Program-made: the position numbers and the translations under genes
In this document: piece after piece, positions 45,586 to 53,431 of the stretch
Layout of the letters: every line of letters starts with the position of its first letter
Position numbering within the stretch: position 1 is the first letter of the stretch
Notes under the pieces: model-generated
What the model saw: only the letters and a program-made list of their open reading frames with translations
Told to the model about the DNA's origin: nothing
Databases searched by the model: none
Origin: Hymenobacter radiodurans
GTDB taxonomy: Bacteria > Bacteroidota > Bacteroidia > Cytophagales > Hymenobacteraceae
Length of the DNA: 64,000 bases
Assembly (NCBI RefSeq): GCF_004355185.1
Contig: NZ_CP037922.1
Coordinates: forward strand, 744,001 to 808,000
Direction of reading: 5' to 3'

Positions 45586-46554
45586 TTGGAAACTACGCTC
45601 TTCAATCGTCCCATTCGCATAGGTACCCGTGGTAGCCGATTGGCCCTGTGGCAAGCGAATCATGTAGCGGCCTGCTTGGAGCGGGAATTATTTCAAACCG
45701 AAATAGTCATTATCACTACGAAAGGTGACGTAGTGCTCGACCGCTCTTTGGATAAGATCGGAGCAAAAGGCGTGTTCACGGAGGAGCTAGAAGAGAGCCT
45801 ACGGAATGGCTTTATTGATATTGCTGTCCATAGCGCCAAGGACGTACAAAGCACTATTCCCGATGATCTGGAACTGCTGGCTTTTATGGAGCGGGAGAAG
45901 GTCAACGACGTAATTGTCAGCTTCGATCCTAGCTTCTCCCTACAGCAGCCGAACATTGTGCTGGGTACCAGCAGTACGCGACGGCGCTCCATGCTCAAGC
46001 GCTACTACCCAGATATCATTACAGCGGAAGCTCGCGGCAACCTCCAAACCCGATTGCGCAAGTTGGAAGAAGGGCAATACGATGCACTGGTACTAGCATT
46101 TGCTGGCGTGCACCGCATGGAGTACGACCACCTGATTACGCATGTGCTGCCCGAAACGCAGTTTGTGCCGGCGGCTGGGCAGGGAAGTGTCGCTATTGAG
46201 TGCGCCAAAAACCTAGAGTTAGGGCGTAAGATAGCGCTCCAAGGTATTCTGGACCATACGGATACTCATGCCTGCCTGCGTGCCGAACGGGCGTTTCTGC
46301 GCACTATGGAGGGCGGCTGCAGTATTCCATCCTTTGCCTTGGCTACCTACACCGATGAAGGCTTGCTGCAACTCCACGGCGGTCTCATCAGCCTTGATGG
46401 GCAGCAGTACGTAGAGGAAATAAGCGCCATTACCGACGTTGATCAAGCAGATGCAATAGGCGTTAGTTTAGCCGAAACCGTGCTTCGCCGTGGCGGCAAG
46501 CAGATATTGGCTGAAATTCGCAGCCATCGCGAGTCGGAATCGAGCACGTTTTAA
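45586..46554 (+). CDS. hemC: Hydroxymethylbilane synthase
   Basis: A 322-residue enzyme that condenses four porphobilinogens into hydroxymethylbilane in heme synthesis. The dipyrromethane cofactor cysteine is in MEGGCSIPSFALATY; RIGTRGSRLALWQAN and LGTSSTRRRSML are substrate-binding blocks. The start is TTG directly after an in-frame TAG, so no longer start is possible. Single gene. Confidence 0.95.
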   Translation: METTLFNRPIRIGTRGSRLALWQANHVAACLERELFQTEIVIITTKGDVVLDRSLDKIGAKGVFTEELEESLRNGFIDIAVHSAKDVQSTIPDDLELLAFMEREKVNDVIVSFDPSFSLQQPNIVLGTSSTRRRSMLKRYYPDIITAEARGNLQTRLRKLEEGQYDALVLAFAGVHRMEYDHLITHVLPETQFVPAAGQGSVAIECAKNLELGRKIALQGILDHTDTHACLRAERAFLRTMEGGCSIPSFALATYTDEGLLQLHGGLISLDGQQYVEEISAITDVDQADAIGVSLAETVLRRGGKQILAEIRSHRESESSTF

Positions 46555-46634
46555 GCTACATAAGCTTGAGGCACGTATTCGACAGCTATTGAATCCACTT
46601 CATTTCAACCAACTACAATTAGCGTTTTAGCTCT

Positions 46635-47275
46635 ATGAACCATGTTTCGCGCGTCTGGGCGCTGACTTTAGCTTTTGTCTTGACTTTCACATTTGCGGTT
46701 CAGGCTAAAAAAGCCCCCGCAAAAGCAAAAAGGATGAAGTAATTACTATCAGTACCAATCTCGGTGAGATGAAGCTAATTCTCTTTGAAATGACGCCTCA
46801 GCATAAGGCTAACTTTTTGAAGCTGGCACAGAGTGGTTTCTATGATGGCACCACTTTTCATCGCGTCATTCAGAATTTTATGATTCAGGGCGGTGACCCA
46901 AATACCAAGGATACCGACACAAACAATGATGGCGCTGGTCAGCCCGATGCCGCAACCATTCCGGCCGAAATTCGGCCTGAGCTGCTCCATAAGTTTGGGG
47001 CTGTGGCTGCCGCCCGTCAGGGCGACTACGTTAATCCTACCCGTGCCAGTAGCGCGTCGCAGTTTTACATTGTGCAGAATCATCAGGGCACGAAGCACTT
47101 GGATGGGGCCTATACGGTATTCGGGCAGGTAATCAGTGGGCTCGACGTTATCGATAAAATTGCCACGCAGCCCACTGGCCCCCGCGACCGGCCGACCACC
47201 GATGTGAAGATGACTGTCAAGGTGGATAAACTGAAAAAAAAGAAAATCACCGAGTTGTATGGGTATCAATACTAA
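46635..47275 (+). CDS. Cyclophilin-type peptidyl-prolyl isomerase with signal peptide, frame-interrupted
   Basis: A 213-residue exported cyclophilin in two frames. The ATG at 46635 gives a signal peptide (VWALTLAFVLTFTFAVQA) but stops at 46740. The second frame holds the cyclophilin fold (TFHRVIQNFMIQGGDPN, SQFYIVQNHQGTKHLDGAYT, FGQVISGLDVIDKI). One extra A in the A5 run at 46727-46731 joins them as AKKDEVITISTNLGEMKL. It catalyses proline isomerisation in the periplasm. Confidence 0.87.
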
Positions 47276-47280
47276 GGTTG

Positions 47281-47318
47281 CGGGTGATCTGCTAGTTAAG
47301 AAGCTGGCAGATCACCCG
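47281..47318 (+). terminator. Hairpin after the cyclophilin gene
   Basis: CGGGTGATCTGC pairs with GCAGATCACCCG around a 14-base loop. The T-run after it is broken, so it may be a weak terminator or a 3'-end stabiliser. Confidence 0.55.
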
Positions 47319-47362
47319 TAGTTCTTTGTAACAATCTCATCTATCTAAGAAACAATTTGTGT

Positions 47363-48268
47363 ATGCGTATTCTGCTCACCGGTTCTAATGGATTGTTAGG
47401 TCAGAAGTTGGTCGAACTGCTTCGCCAGCAACAAGGCGTAGAAATCATTGCTACTTCTCGCGGGACCAACAAGCTGGCCGCTCTCTATCCTGATCTGCGC
47501 TTCGTGCCGCTGGATGTAACTGACCGCACCCAAGTTCAGCAAGTGTTAGGTAACGAAAAACCTACACATCTTATTCACACAGCCGCTATGACCAATGTGG
47601 ATGAGTGCGAACTGAATAGGGAAGCATGCTGGCTGCAGAATGTGACGGCCGTAGAGCACCTTGTGGAAGCTTGTGAGCACCACAATATTCACCTCACCCA
47701 TGTGAGCACTGACTTTATCTTCAGCGGCGAAAAAGGCCCCCTAACGGAAGAAGAGGTACCAGCTCCCATCAATTTCTATGGGGAAAGTAAGTGGGCAGCT
47801 GAGCAGATTGTACAAGCTAGTAAGGGCGCGTGGGCTATTGTGCGCACAGTGCTCGTATATGGTATTGTGCACGATTATGGCCGCACCAATATTGTGCTTT
47901 GGGTGCGTGATTCTCTACGTGCCGGCAAGCAGATCAACGTTGTAGACGATCAATTCCGCACGCCTACTTTGGCTGAAGACTTGGCTCAGGGCTGTTGGCT
48001 GGTGGCGCGCCATAATGCAACTGGCATCTACAATATCAGTAGCAGCGAGTTGCTGACGCCCTACCAGATGGCCTTGCAGGTAGCCGACTATTTTGGGCTC
48101 GACAAGTCGCTGATTGTAAAAGCCGACGGTAGTACGTTTACCCAGCCTGCCAAGCGCCCTCCCCGCACTGGTTTCATCATTAGTAAAGCCCAACGCGACC
48201 TAGGCTACAAGCCACATACTTTTCAGGAGGGGATAGCCTTGCTAGCACGCCAAACGGAAGAGGCATAA
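47363..48268 (+). CDS. SDR family sugar-nucleotide reductase (RmlD/RfbD-like)
   Basis: A 301-residue extended short-chain dehydrogenase from ATG 47363. The Rossmann motif is LLTGSNGLLGQKL; the catalytic residues are in THVSTDFIFSG and the YGESK tetrad (NFYGESKWAAEQ). This is the dTDP-4-dehydrorhamnose reductase type, giving dTDP-L-rhamnose or a related sugar. No other rml genes lie beside it, so the exact substrate is open. Confidence 0.82.
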   Translation: MRILLTGSNGLLGQKLVELLRQQQGVEIIATSRGTNKLAALYPDLRFVPLDVTDRTQVQQVLGNEKPTHLIHTAAMTNVDECELNREACWLQNVTAVEHLVEACEHHNIHLTHVSTDFIFSGEKGPLTEEEVPAPINFYGESKWAAEQIVQASKGAWAIVRTVLVYGIVHDYGRTNIVLWVRDSLRAGKQINVVDDQFRTPTLAEDLAQGCWLVARHNATGIYNISSSELLTPYQMALQVADYFGLDKSLIVKADGSTFTQPAKRPPRTGFIISKAQRDLGYKPHTFQEGIALLARQTEEA

Positions 48269-48272
48269 ACGC

Positions 48273-48305
48273 AAAAAACCCGCGGGCAGAACCTGCGGGT
48301 TTTTT
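48273..48305 (+). terminator. Terminator of the RmlD-like gene
   Basis: AAAAAACCCGC and GCGGGTTTTTT form a stem whose middle is GGGCAGAACCT. It lies four bases after the stop. Confidence 0.85.
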
Positions 48306-48385
48306 AACACACCTATTGCAACAACCTTTATTGTTTCGGCAGCGCCGCGAGCAAAGGCCGCGTGCCGAAACCATTTATTTTTATT

Positions 48386-48607
48386 TTACCAATTACCATC
48401 TGTTGCTGAGGCTACCATGCCTACAAGCAAATTACCAACTATGACTGCCCGGCCACTGCGCAAAGCAGATTGCGCCACAGCATAGGGGATCAAGTCTCCA
48501 TCAATGGTTTCGAAATCTGACATCTGCGGGGCCGATTGCCGCGCCATTTCTATCAATAAGTAACGCAAAGCGTACCCCTGACGACGTTTGACAAGTAAAG
48601 AGGGCAT
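48386..48607 (-). CDS. Small protein of unknown function at the end of the oligopeptide-transporter locus
   Basis: A 73-residue frame with ATG start. The N-terminus is basic (VKRRQGYALRYLLIEMAR), the middle has FETIDGDLIPYAVAQSAL, and it ends VASATDGNW. The DGN end is faintly like the SDGN repeats of the peptide at 52872, perhaps by chance. I do not recognise it. It lies on the same strand as the transporter but 327 bases downstream, so it may have its own promoter. It could be a small peptide gene or a spurious ORF. Confidence 0.4.
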   Translation of the reverse strand: MPSLLVKRRQGYALRYLLIEMARQSAPQMSDFETIDGDLIPYAVAQSALRSGRAVIVGNLLVGMVASATDGNW

Positions 48608-48934
48608 AATGACTTAGGACAGGCAAGCGGAGTGAAAACCAGCAATGCTTCCGGGCACTGCCTGATCTTCGTTACAATAGTACGACCTCAATAGGCCTCG
48701 TGGAAAGGAACGTAAACCCGCTTTTGTGACTTGAACTATTTGAATATTTTTTGCTTATTCTTCTTTATCATACTCGTGTGATTTGCCTAGTAGCATTGGT
48801 TCTTGCCCTTTTATGAGGTTTTAATGAATTCAAGCCTCTTAAAACAAATAGTGATGCTATCAAACCTCGTTTAACTATATATCTGCTCAAAAGGAAGAAA
48901 TAGTTGTTATTTGTGACATAGAGAAAATAACATA
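48608..48934. other. AT-rich intergenic region
   Basis: About 330 bases between the small ORF and the transporter permease gene. It is clearly more AT-rich than the surrounding genes. I see no gene and no strong hairpin, only a weak GTTTTAA / TTAAAAC dyad at 48818-48845. Confidence 0.4.
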
Positions 48935-49932
48935 TTAGGCAGAAATTTTATTGATAGTGACTTGACGGAGCGCTAACGTGGTTCCGGCAAGCGCTAAAGC
49001 TGGAAAAATAATCAACCACCAAGCAGTCGGATCAAGACGGGCCGCGGCTAATGTTCGTCCCCAACTAGGCATTTCGGGTGGAAGACCCACCCCGATAAAG
49101 GAAAGTGTGGTTTCTAAACCAATAAGGGCACTAATGCTAAGTGGAAACGCCGTGCGCACAGTTCGCCAAGCATTTGGTAAAGCATGTCGCCACAAAATTT
49201 GCCCCCCAGACAAGCCTATAGCTCTAGCTGACTCTATGTAAGGCAAAGCACGCACCCTCAGAAGCTCAGCCCGAACTAGGTGAGCTGGCTCAGGCCAATA
49301 AGTGAGAGTTAACAGGAAAAATAGGCCTATTAAAGAAGAATCTAGCACGGCAGCTAACGCCAGAATAAGCACCAACCGAGGTACTGATGCTAATAATGAC
49401 GCGGCCCCTAGCACAAGTCGGTCGGTCGGGAAGGGCCAAGTGCGCTGCAACGCAGGTACACGCTTTAGAAATTTACTTGTAACGACAGCAGCAGGTATGC
49501 CTAAAAGAAGTGGCCACCACGTCAAACTAGAATCAGAAATGAATACCCCCAGAAAGAACAAAGCCCCCATTAGCCAGTAGGCAATGGGTATACGAAGCCC
49601 AGAATTACCCCAGAAACCGGCAGCACTGCCCAAAAAAGTACCCAATACAGTCGCAAAAAATGCTGCTGGCAAGCTCACCAAGAAAGCAGTGCGCGCTCCA
49701 TACACCAATGCCGTTAACACGTCGCGACCAGCCCCATCGGTCCCAAGCCAGTGATGGGAAGTTGCAGAGTCGTTGGGGGCAAAAATGGTGATTGCGCTAC
49801 ATGATTTAGGTCGATAGAATCGGGAGGAAAGGGCAAGGGAAGCCAAGGTGCCAGCAGGGCAACACTCCCTATTACCATCAACCAGCCGATTGCAATTACG
49901 TGCCGCGCATTGTCCTTTTTCTGCAGTCTCAT
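48935..49932 (-). CDS. Oligopeptide/dipeptide ABC transporter permease (OppC/DppC-like), frame-interrupted
   Basis: A 332-residue permease in two frames. The first starts at 49932 (MRLQKKDNARHVIAIGWLMV) with a first helix and the run AQSPFLPP. The second continues NDSATSHHWLGTDGAGRDVLTALVYG, the typical OppC entry. One extra C in the C5 run (plus 49775-49779 as G5) restores LPPNDS. Further blocks are RAIGLSGGQILWRHALPNAW (the EAA-like loop that contacts the ATPase) and SFIGVGLPPEMPSWGRTL. Start overlaps the OppB-like stop (ATGA). Confidence 0.85.
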
Positions 49933-50981
49933 GCCTGCAAGCGAATTCGTGGATCCGTCAGAAAATACAGTGTATCAGCTACTATGAGGCCTAGCAAGCG
50001 CATTATTGCCACCAATAAAACGCCCCCCACGAGAACCGGAAAGTCATGGCCGGCCGCCGCATCAGCCATCAGTCGGCCCATACCAGGCAATGCAAAAATC
50101 ACCTCCACTACCACGGCCCCAGCTACAAGTGCGGGCAGCAAATCGGTGAGTAGGGCAATGACTGGCAGTAGCGCATTGCGTAGGGCATGTCGCGTAGCTA
50201 CCTGATAAGTCGAGAGTCCTTTGGCGCGAGCAGTAATTGCATAATTAGCTCCCAACTCATGCCGCAGCGCATCATGTAGTTGAACAACCAAGGAGGGTAG
50301 CTTCACTAAAACTAAACTGGCTAACGGGAGCGCGCTGTAATACAAATAAGAGCTAATCTGCTCGCTCCAAGGGGCATTTTCAAGGGTTTGTTGGCCCATG
50401 CCATACGCAGGAAAAAGCGGGAGAATATCAGGATTGGCAAGCAGAAGTAATAACCCCAAAGCCACTACAAATAGTGGCAGCGCATCAATTCCGTACAGAA
50501 TAGTGAGTAAAAATGCTGGCCCACCGCACACAAGCCACAAGCCCAGAGCTATGGAGAGCAGGGTAGCTAGTAGCGCAGCACTGATGGTAAGCGGCAAAGT
50601 AAACCGCAGCGCCTCACCCAACACGGCTGTAACTGGTTGGCCACTGCGATATGATTGGCCCAAATCGCCGTGCACTGCGCTCCTAAGCCACCGGTGGTAT
50701 TGATTGTCACTGCCATTCCATTGCCACACTGTGCCCGTAGATGACCGACTTCGGGAAAAATAGAAGACAGGCCCAGCAAGCCCTAGGCGTTGCTGTACCC
50801 GCAGAAGCGCATTTTCACGTTCGGCGGTAGTAATGCTTCGGCTTCCTGTATTTTCATTGAGGAGAGCTTGGTTTAATAATTCATCGGTGGGCAGCGTCCG
50901 ACTAAGCAGAAAAACCAGCGAAACAATAGCCCACGTGGCTGGAATAGTGCGTAGAAGTCGGTACAGCAGAAAACGCCCCAT
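49929..50981 (-). CDS. Oligopeptide/dipeptide ABC transporter permease (OppB/DppB-like)
   Basis: A 350-residue inner-membrane permease. It has the N-terminal helix (LLYRLLRTIPATWAIVSLVF), GDLGQSYRSGQPV, and the ATPase-contact loop ITARAKGLSTYQVATRHALR with NALLPVIALL. About six membrane helices. It follows the binding-protein gene by six bases and overlaps the OppC-like gene by four, so the three form an operon. Confidence 0.9.
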   Translation of the reverse strand: MGRFLLYRLLRTIPATWAIVSLVFLLSRTLPTDELLNQALLNENTGSRSITTAERENALLRVQQRLGLAGPVFYFSRSRSSTGTVWQWNGSDNQYHRWLRSAVHGDLGQSYRSGQPVTAVLGEALRFTLPLTISAALLATLLSIALGLWLVCGGPAFLLTILYGIDALPLFVVALGLLLLLANPDILPLFPAYGMGQQTLENAPWSEQISSYLYYSALPLASLVLVKLPSLVVQLHDALRHELGANYAITARAKGLSTYQVATRHALRNALLPVIALLTDLLPALVAGAVVVEVIFALPGMGRLMADAAAGHDFPVLVGGVLLVAIMRLLGLIVADTLYFLTDPRIRLQA

Positions 50982-50987
50982 GCTGAT

Positions 50988-52724
50988 TTAACTTTCTGGC
51001 AGAGGTTCGATCGTCGTAACGTCGTAGCCCGGGCGTAGCCCCGATACGCGCAAATTGGTAAGCTCTCGATCTGCAGCGAGACGGTAGCGATAAAAAAATA
51101 GAACAACAACAGGACTTTCTGTTCGCATAATAACCTGAAACTTGCGCAGCAACTGTGCCTTCTGGGCTGGGTTTTCCTCGCGTACAATAGCTTTAATAAG
51201 CTTGTCACTTGTTGGTGTTCCAAAACGAGTAAAGTTGCTGATGTCTATACTCGAAGAGTGTAAAAGTGGGCTAAAATCGTAGGCAAAGGGATTTCCTGAC
51301 AGTGTACGCAGGTAAATATCAAAGTTGCCGGTCCGCAGCTTGCCCAATAGCAGCGTTGATTCTGTAGGCCTCAACTGGATGGGTATGCCAAGCTGCGCCG
51401 CGGCGTTGCGGAGTTGTAAAGCGATGGTTTCGAAGGTGGAATCACCGGCCCGATAAGCAATGCTCAACTCCAAGGCTTGGCTTTGACCACCTGCTAAGGG
51501 CTTAGCCCAACTGCCTGTACTTTGCCGCATCCAGCCTGCTTGCTTCAATAGCATTTCTGCCCGTTGGGGGGCATATTTGAGTAGAGGCAGGCTATCATTA
51601 TACAATGCCTTTTCCTGCGGATTGATGAGGCCAACACTCGGATATGCCATTCCATTTTGGGTGGCTTTGATGAGTGCCGGTATATCAAATAAGTAGCTTA
51701 AAGCCTGGCGCGTGAGCCGATCATTCAGTGGCACACGGCTGGTATTAAAGCCCGCCAGAACCATCTCATAGGAATCGGCTGTATAAAATTGCAATGTTTT
51801 CTTTCCGCCTTCCGATGTACGCAGACGGTCGAATTCGTTTGCGGGCACCATCGGGAAAAGGTCTATGTCTCCCCGTCTTAACGCCAGCAACGCCGTGGCA
51901 TTATCCGGAATAATCTGAAATTCAATCTGTTTTGGCTTAGCTACTAAGGGATGCTGCTGTACCGGCAGTCGGTCGGCCCACCAGTTTGTCTTACGGCGGA
52001 AAGTTAGGGCTTGCCCGCTACGCCAAGATGCTAGCTCATAAGGCCCTGACCCAGGAAGATTCATTGGGCTCTTATCCAAATTAGCCGCATTATAACGCTT
52101 CACAAAAGCTGCTAACCCGGGATATTTACTCAAAGAAATAGGATTGGGCTGGGTTAGTACCGTTAAGGGAATAGTGCGTAGCTGGCGTTTCGGATCTAGG
52201 GCGTACTCAGGAAGAATAGGATAATCGCCGGAAACATCTGCGAACTCTGGGGCGCGCCCCCGACACACAAGCGTAAACTGACGTGTATCGGTTGAGTCTA
52301 AGCGCACATCCTGAATAAAGCTGAAGGTGGTTCGGGCTACTTCATTGGGCAAACCCGGCAAGTTCATTATCTTCAAGGTAAAGGCCACATCCTGAGCTAC
52401 TATGGGTTGCCCATTGTCCCAGGTAGCCGCGCTTCTGAGCCGATAGGTAAGTAGCGTTAGCGAATCTTGGTACTGAACTGTAGGTAGACTTTCGGCCAAC
52501 CACGGTACCCATACCTTCTTTTGATTGTCTACGGTCAGCAGATTCTGGTATAATAACCCTATGGCCTGATTGGCAAGATCGTTAGGGATTGTGAGTGGAT
52601 TTAAAGACTCAGGATCGCGCACCCACCGCACCCGAACAGCATCAGGAGACGACGCTTGTGGATTGCAAGCGGGCAGCAAAATAATAAGAAGATAGAGCCC
52701 CAGCCCCCTGAGTAGTCGCCGCAT
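50988..52724 (-). CDS. Oligopeptide ABC transporter substrate-binding lipoprotein (SBP_bac_5)
   Basis: A 578-residue family 5 extracellular solute-binding protein. The signal peptide ends in a lipobox (LLPAC, Cys ~19). Family blocks are RDPESLNPLTIPNDLANQAI, LLTYRLRSAATWDNGQPIVA with QDVAFTL, and ALSYLFDIPALIKATQNGMA. It would deliver peptides or similar ligands to the two permeases encoded immediately downstream. ATPase genes (OppD/OppF) are not in the window. Confidence 0.92.
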   Translation of the reverse strand: MRRLLRGLGLYLLIILLPACNPQASSPDAVRVRWVRDPESLNPLTIPNDLANQAIGLLYQNLLTVDNQKKVWVPWLAESLPTVQYQDSLTLLTYRLRSAATWDNGQPIVAQDVAFTLKIMNLPGLPNEVARTTFSFIQDVRLDSTDTRQFTLVCRGRAPEFADVSGDYPILPEYALDPKRQLRTIPLTVLTQPNPISLSKYPGLAAFVKRYNAANLDKSPMNLPGSGPYELASWRSGQALTFRRKTNWWADRLPVQQHPLVAKPKQIEFQIIPDNATALLALRRGDIDLFPMVPANEFDRLRTSEGGKKTLQFYTADSYEMVLAGFNTSRVPLNDRLTRQALSYLFDIPALIKATQNGMAYPSVGLINPQEKALYNDSLPLLKYAPQRAEMLLKQAGWMRQSTGSWAKPLAGGQSQALELSIAYRAGDSTFETIALQLRNAAAQLGIPIQLRPTESTLLLGKLRTGNFDIYLRTLSGNPFAYDFSPLLHSSSIDISNFTRFGTPTSDKLIKAIVREENPAQKAQLLRKFQVIMRTESPVVVLFFYRYRLAADRELTNLRVSGLRPGYDVTTIEPLPES

Positions 52725-52751
52725 AAGCTAACAACCGCGTAGAAACGGCGC

Positions 52752-52809
52752 CGGGCAAGTTAGCTAAGATTCCCCAACTGGTGGAGATGTATCTTAGCTA
52801 ACTTGCCCG
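52752..52809. promoter_or_regulatory. Strong hairpin between the repeat-peptide gene and the ABC operon
   Basis: Perfect 19-bp arms (CGGGCAAGTTAGCTAAGAT at 52752-52770 and its complement at 52791-52809) with a 20-base loop. It lies 62 bases after the peptide stop and 27 bases before the binding-protein start. There is no T-run, so it may be a Rho-independent barrier, a 3' stabiliser of the peptide mRNA or an attenuator. Confidence 0.7.
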
Positions 52810-52871
52810 AAGCGTATATAAAATGGTAGATAAAGTAGCTGTCTACCGAGCGTTTCTAGTATGAATAGAAT

Positions 52872-53069
52872 CTAGCGAGCATTACCATCGCTCCAGCCGC
52901 TGCTGCCGCCTTGAGCTGTTAAGTTACCATCACTCCAGCCGCTGCTACCGCCTTGAGCTGAAGCTGTTTTATTGCCATCGCTCCAGCCGCTGCTGCCACC
53001 GTCAGCATTAGCAGGAGAAGAAAATACAGTAGCGAATTGAAGAAGGGCGAGAGCAAGTAATTCTAGCAT
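52872..53069 (-). CDS. Short secreted-looking peptide with three GGSSGWSDGN repeats
   Basis: A 65-residue ORF with ATG start and TAG stop. Residues 1-22 are hydrophobic (LELLALALLQFATVFSS) and end in ANA, a plausible signal-peptidase site, though the n-region lacks a positive charge. Then come three copies of GGSSGWSDGN at residues 24-33, 40-49 and 54-63, with linkers KTASAQ and LTAQ and the end AR. The DNA copies differ only at silent third positions, so the protein sequence appears to be what is conserved. It lies upstream of the oligopeptide-importer genes on the same strand and divergent from the helical-repeat gene. Possible signal peptide or RiPP precursor; unproven. Confidence 0.6.
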   Translation of the reverse strand: MLELLALALLQFATVFSSPANADGGSSGWSDGNKTASAQGGSSGWSDGNLTAQGGSSGWSDGNAR

Positions 53070-53431
53070 GGTGTCAGTTAGTTGTGTGTAGTTCAGTCGA
53101 TGAACTACACAAATGTGGGGTACCAGGAAAGAATATGAAAGGAAGATTAATGCGTAAATATGACTAGGATATTGTAAATATTAATTTGGGTATAATTGAT
53201 AATAAAAAACAAATCTATTCTTAATTATATTATTTTTCCTATAGCTTTGGCATTATAGGAAGGCAAGTTTGAATCCTTTTGGTATAAAAATAAGATATAG
53301 TGTAATTATGAAATTAGCTAGCTTTAAATCTGCGTATAAGTCGTAGGTTGCTTACTTTGAAAGTGTAAATCATGGATATTTGCCTCATTACATATCAAAT
53401 GCATCCAATTTCCTAAAATTGTACTCTATCT
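53070..53431. other. AT-rich divergent promoter region of the peptide and helical-repeat genes
   Basis: About 360 bases, noticeably AT-rich. It contains the 11-bp dyad at 53085-53111 and a TAnnTTTG-type box (TACTTTG-like, near 53353-53360, plus strand). I see no further gene. Confidence 0.45.
53085..53111. promoter_or_regulatory. Perfect 11-bp inverted repeat upstream of the peptide gene
   Basis: TGTGTAGTTCA and TGAACTACACA are separated by GTCGA. The dyad ends 15 bases before the peptide ATG, so it could be an operator or a hairpin in the 5' untranslated leader. Confidence 0.6.

Noticed and set aside
52872..53069. Lasso peptide precursor
   Set aside because: GGSSGWSD has Gly1 and an Asp at position 8, which would fit a lasso ring, but no cyclase, leader protease or leader-binding protein lies nearby and the unit is repeated three times.
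52872..53069. C39 double-glycine bacteriocin precursor
   Set aside because: GG precedes each unit, but the first 22 residues look like a Sec signal rather than a double-glycine leader, and there is no peptidase-containing exporter in the window.
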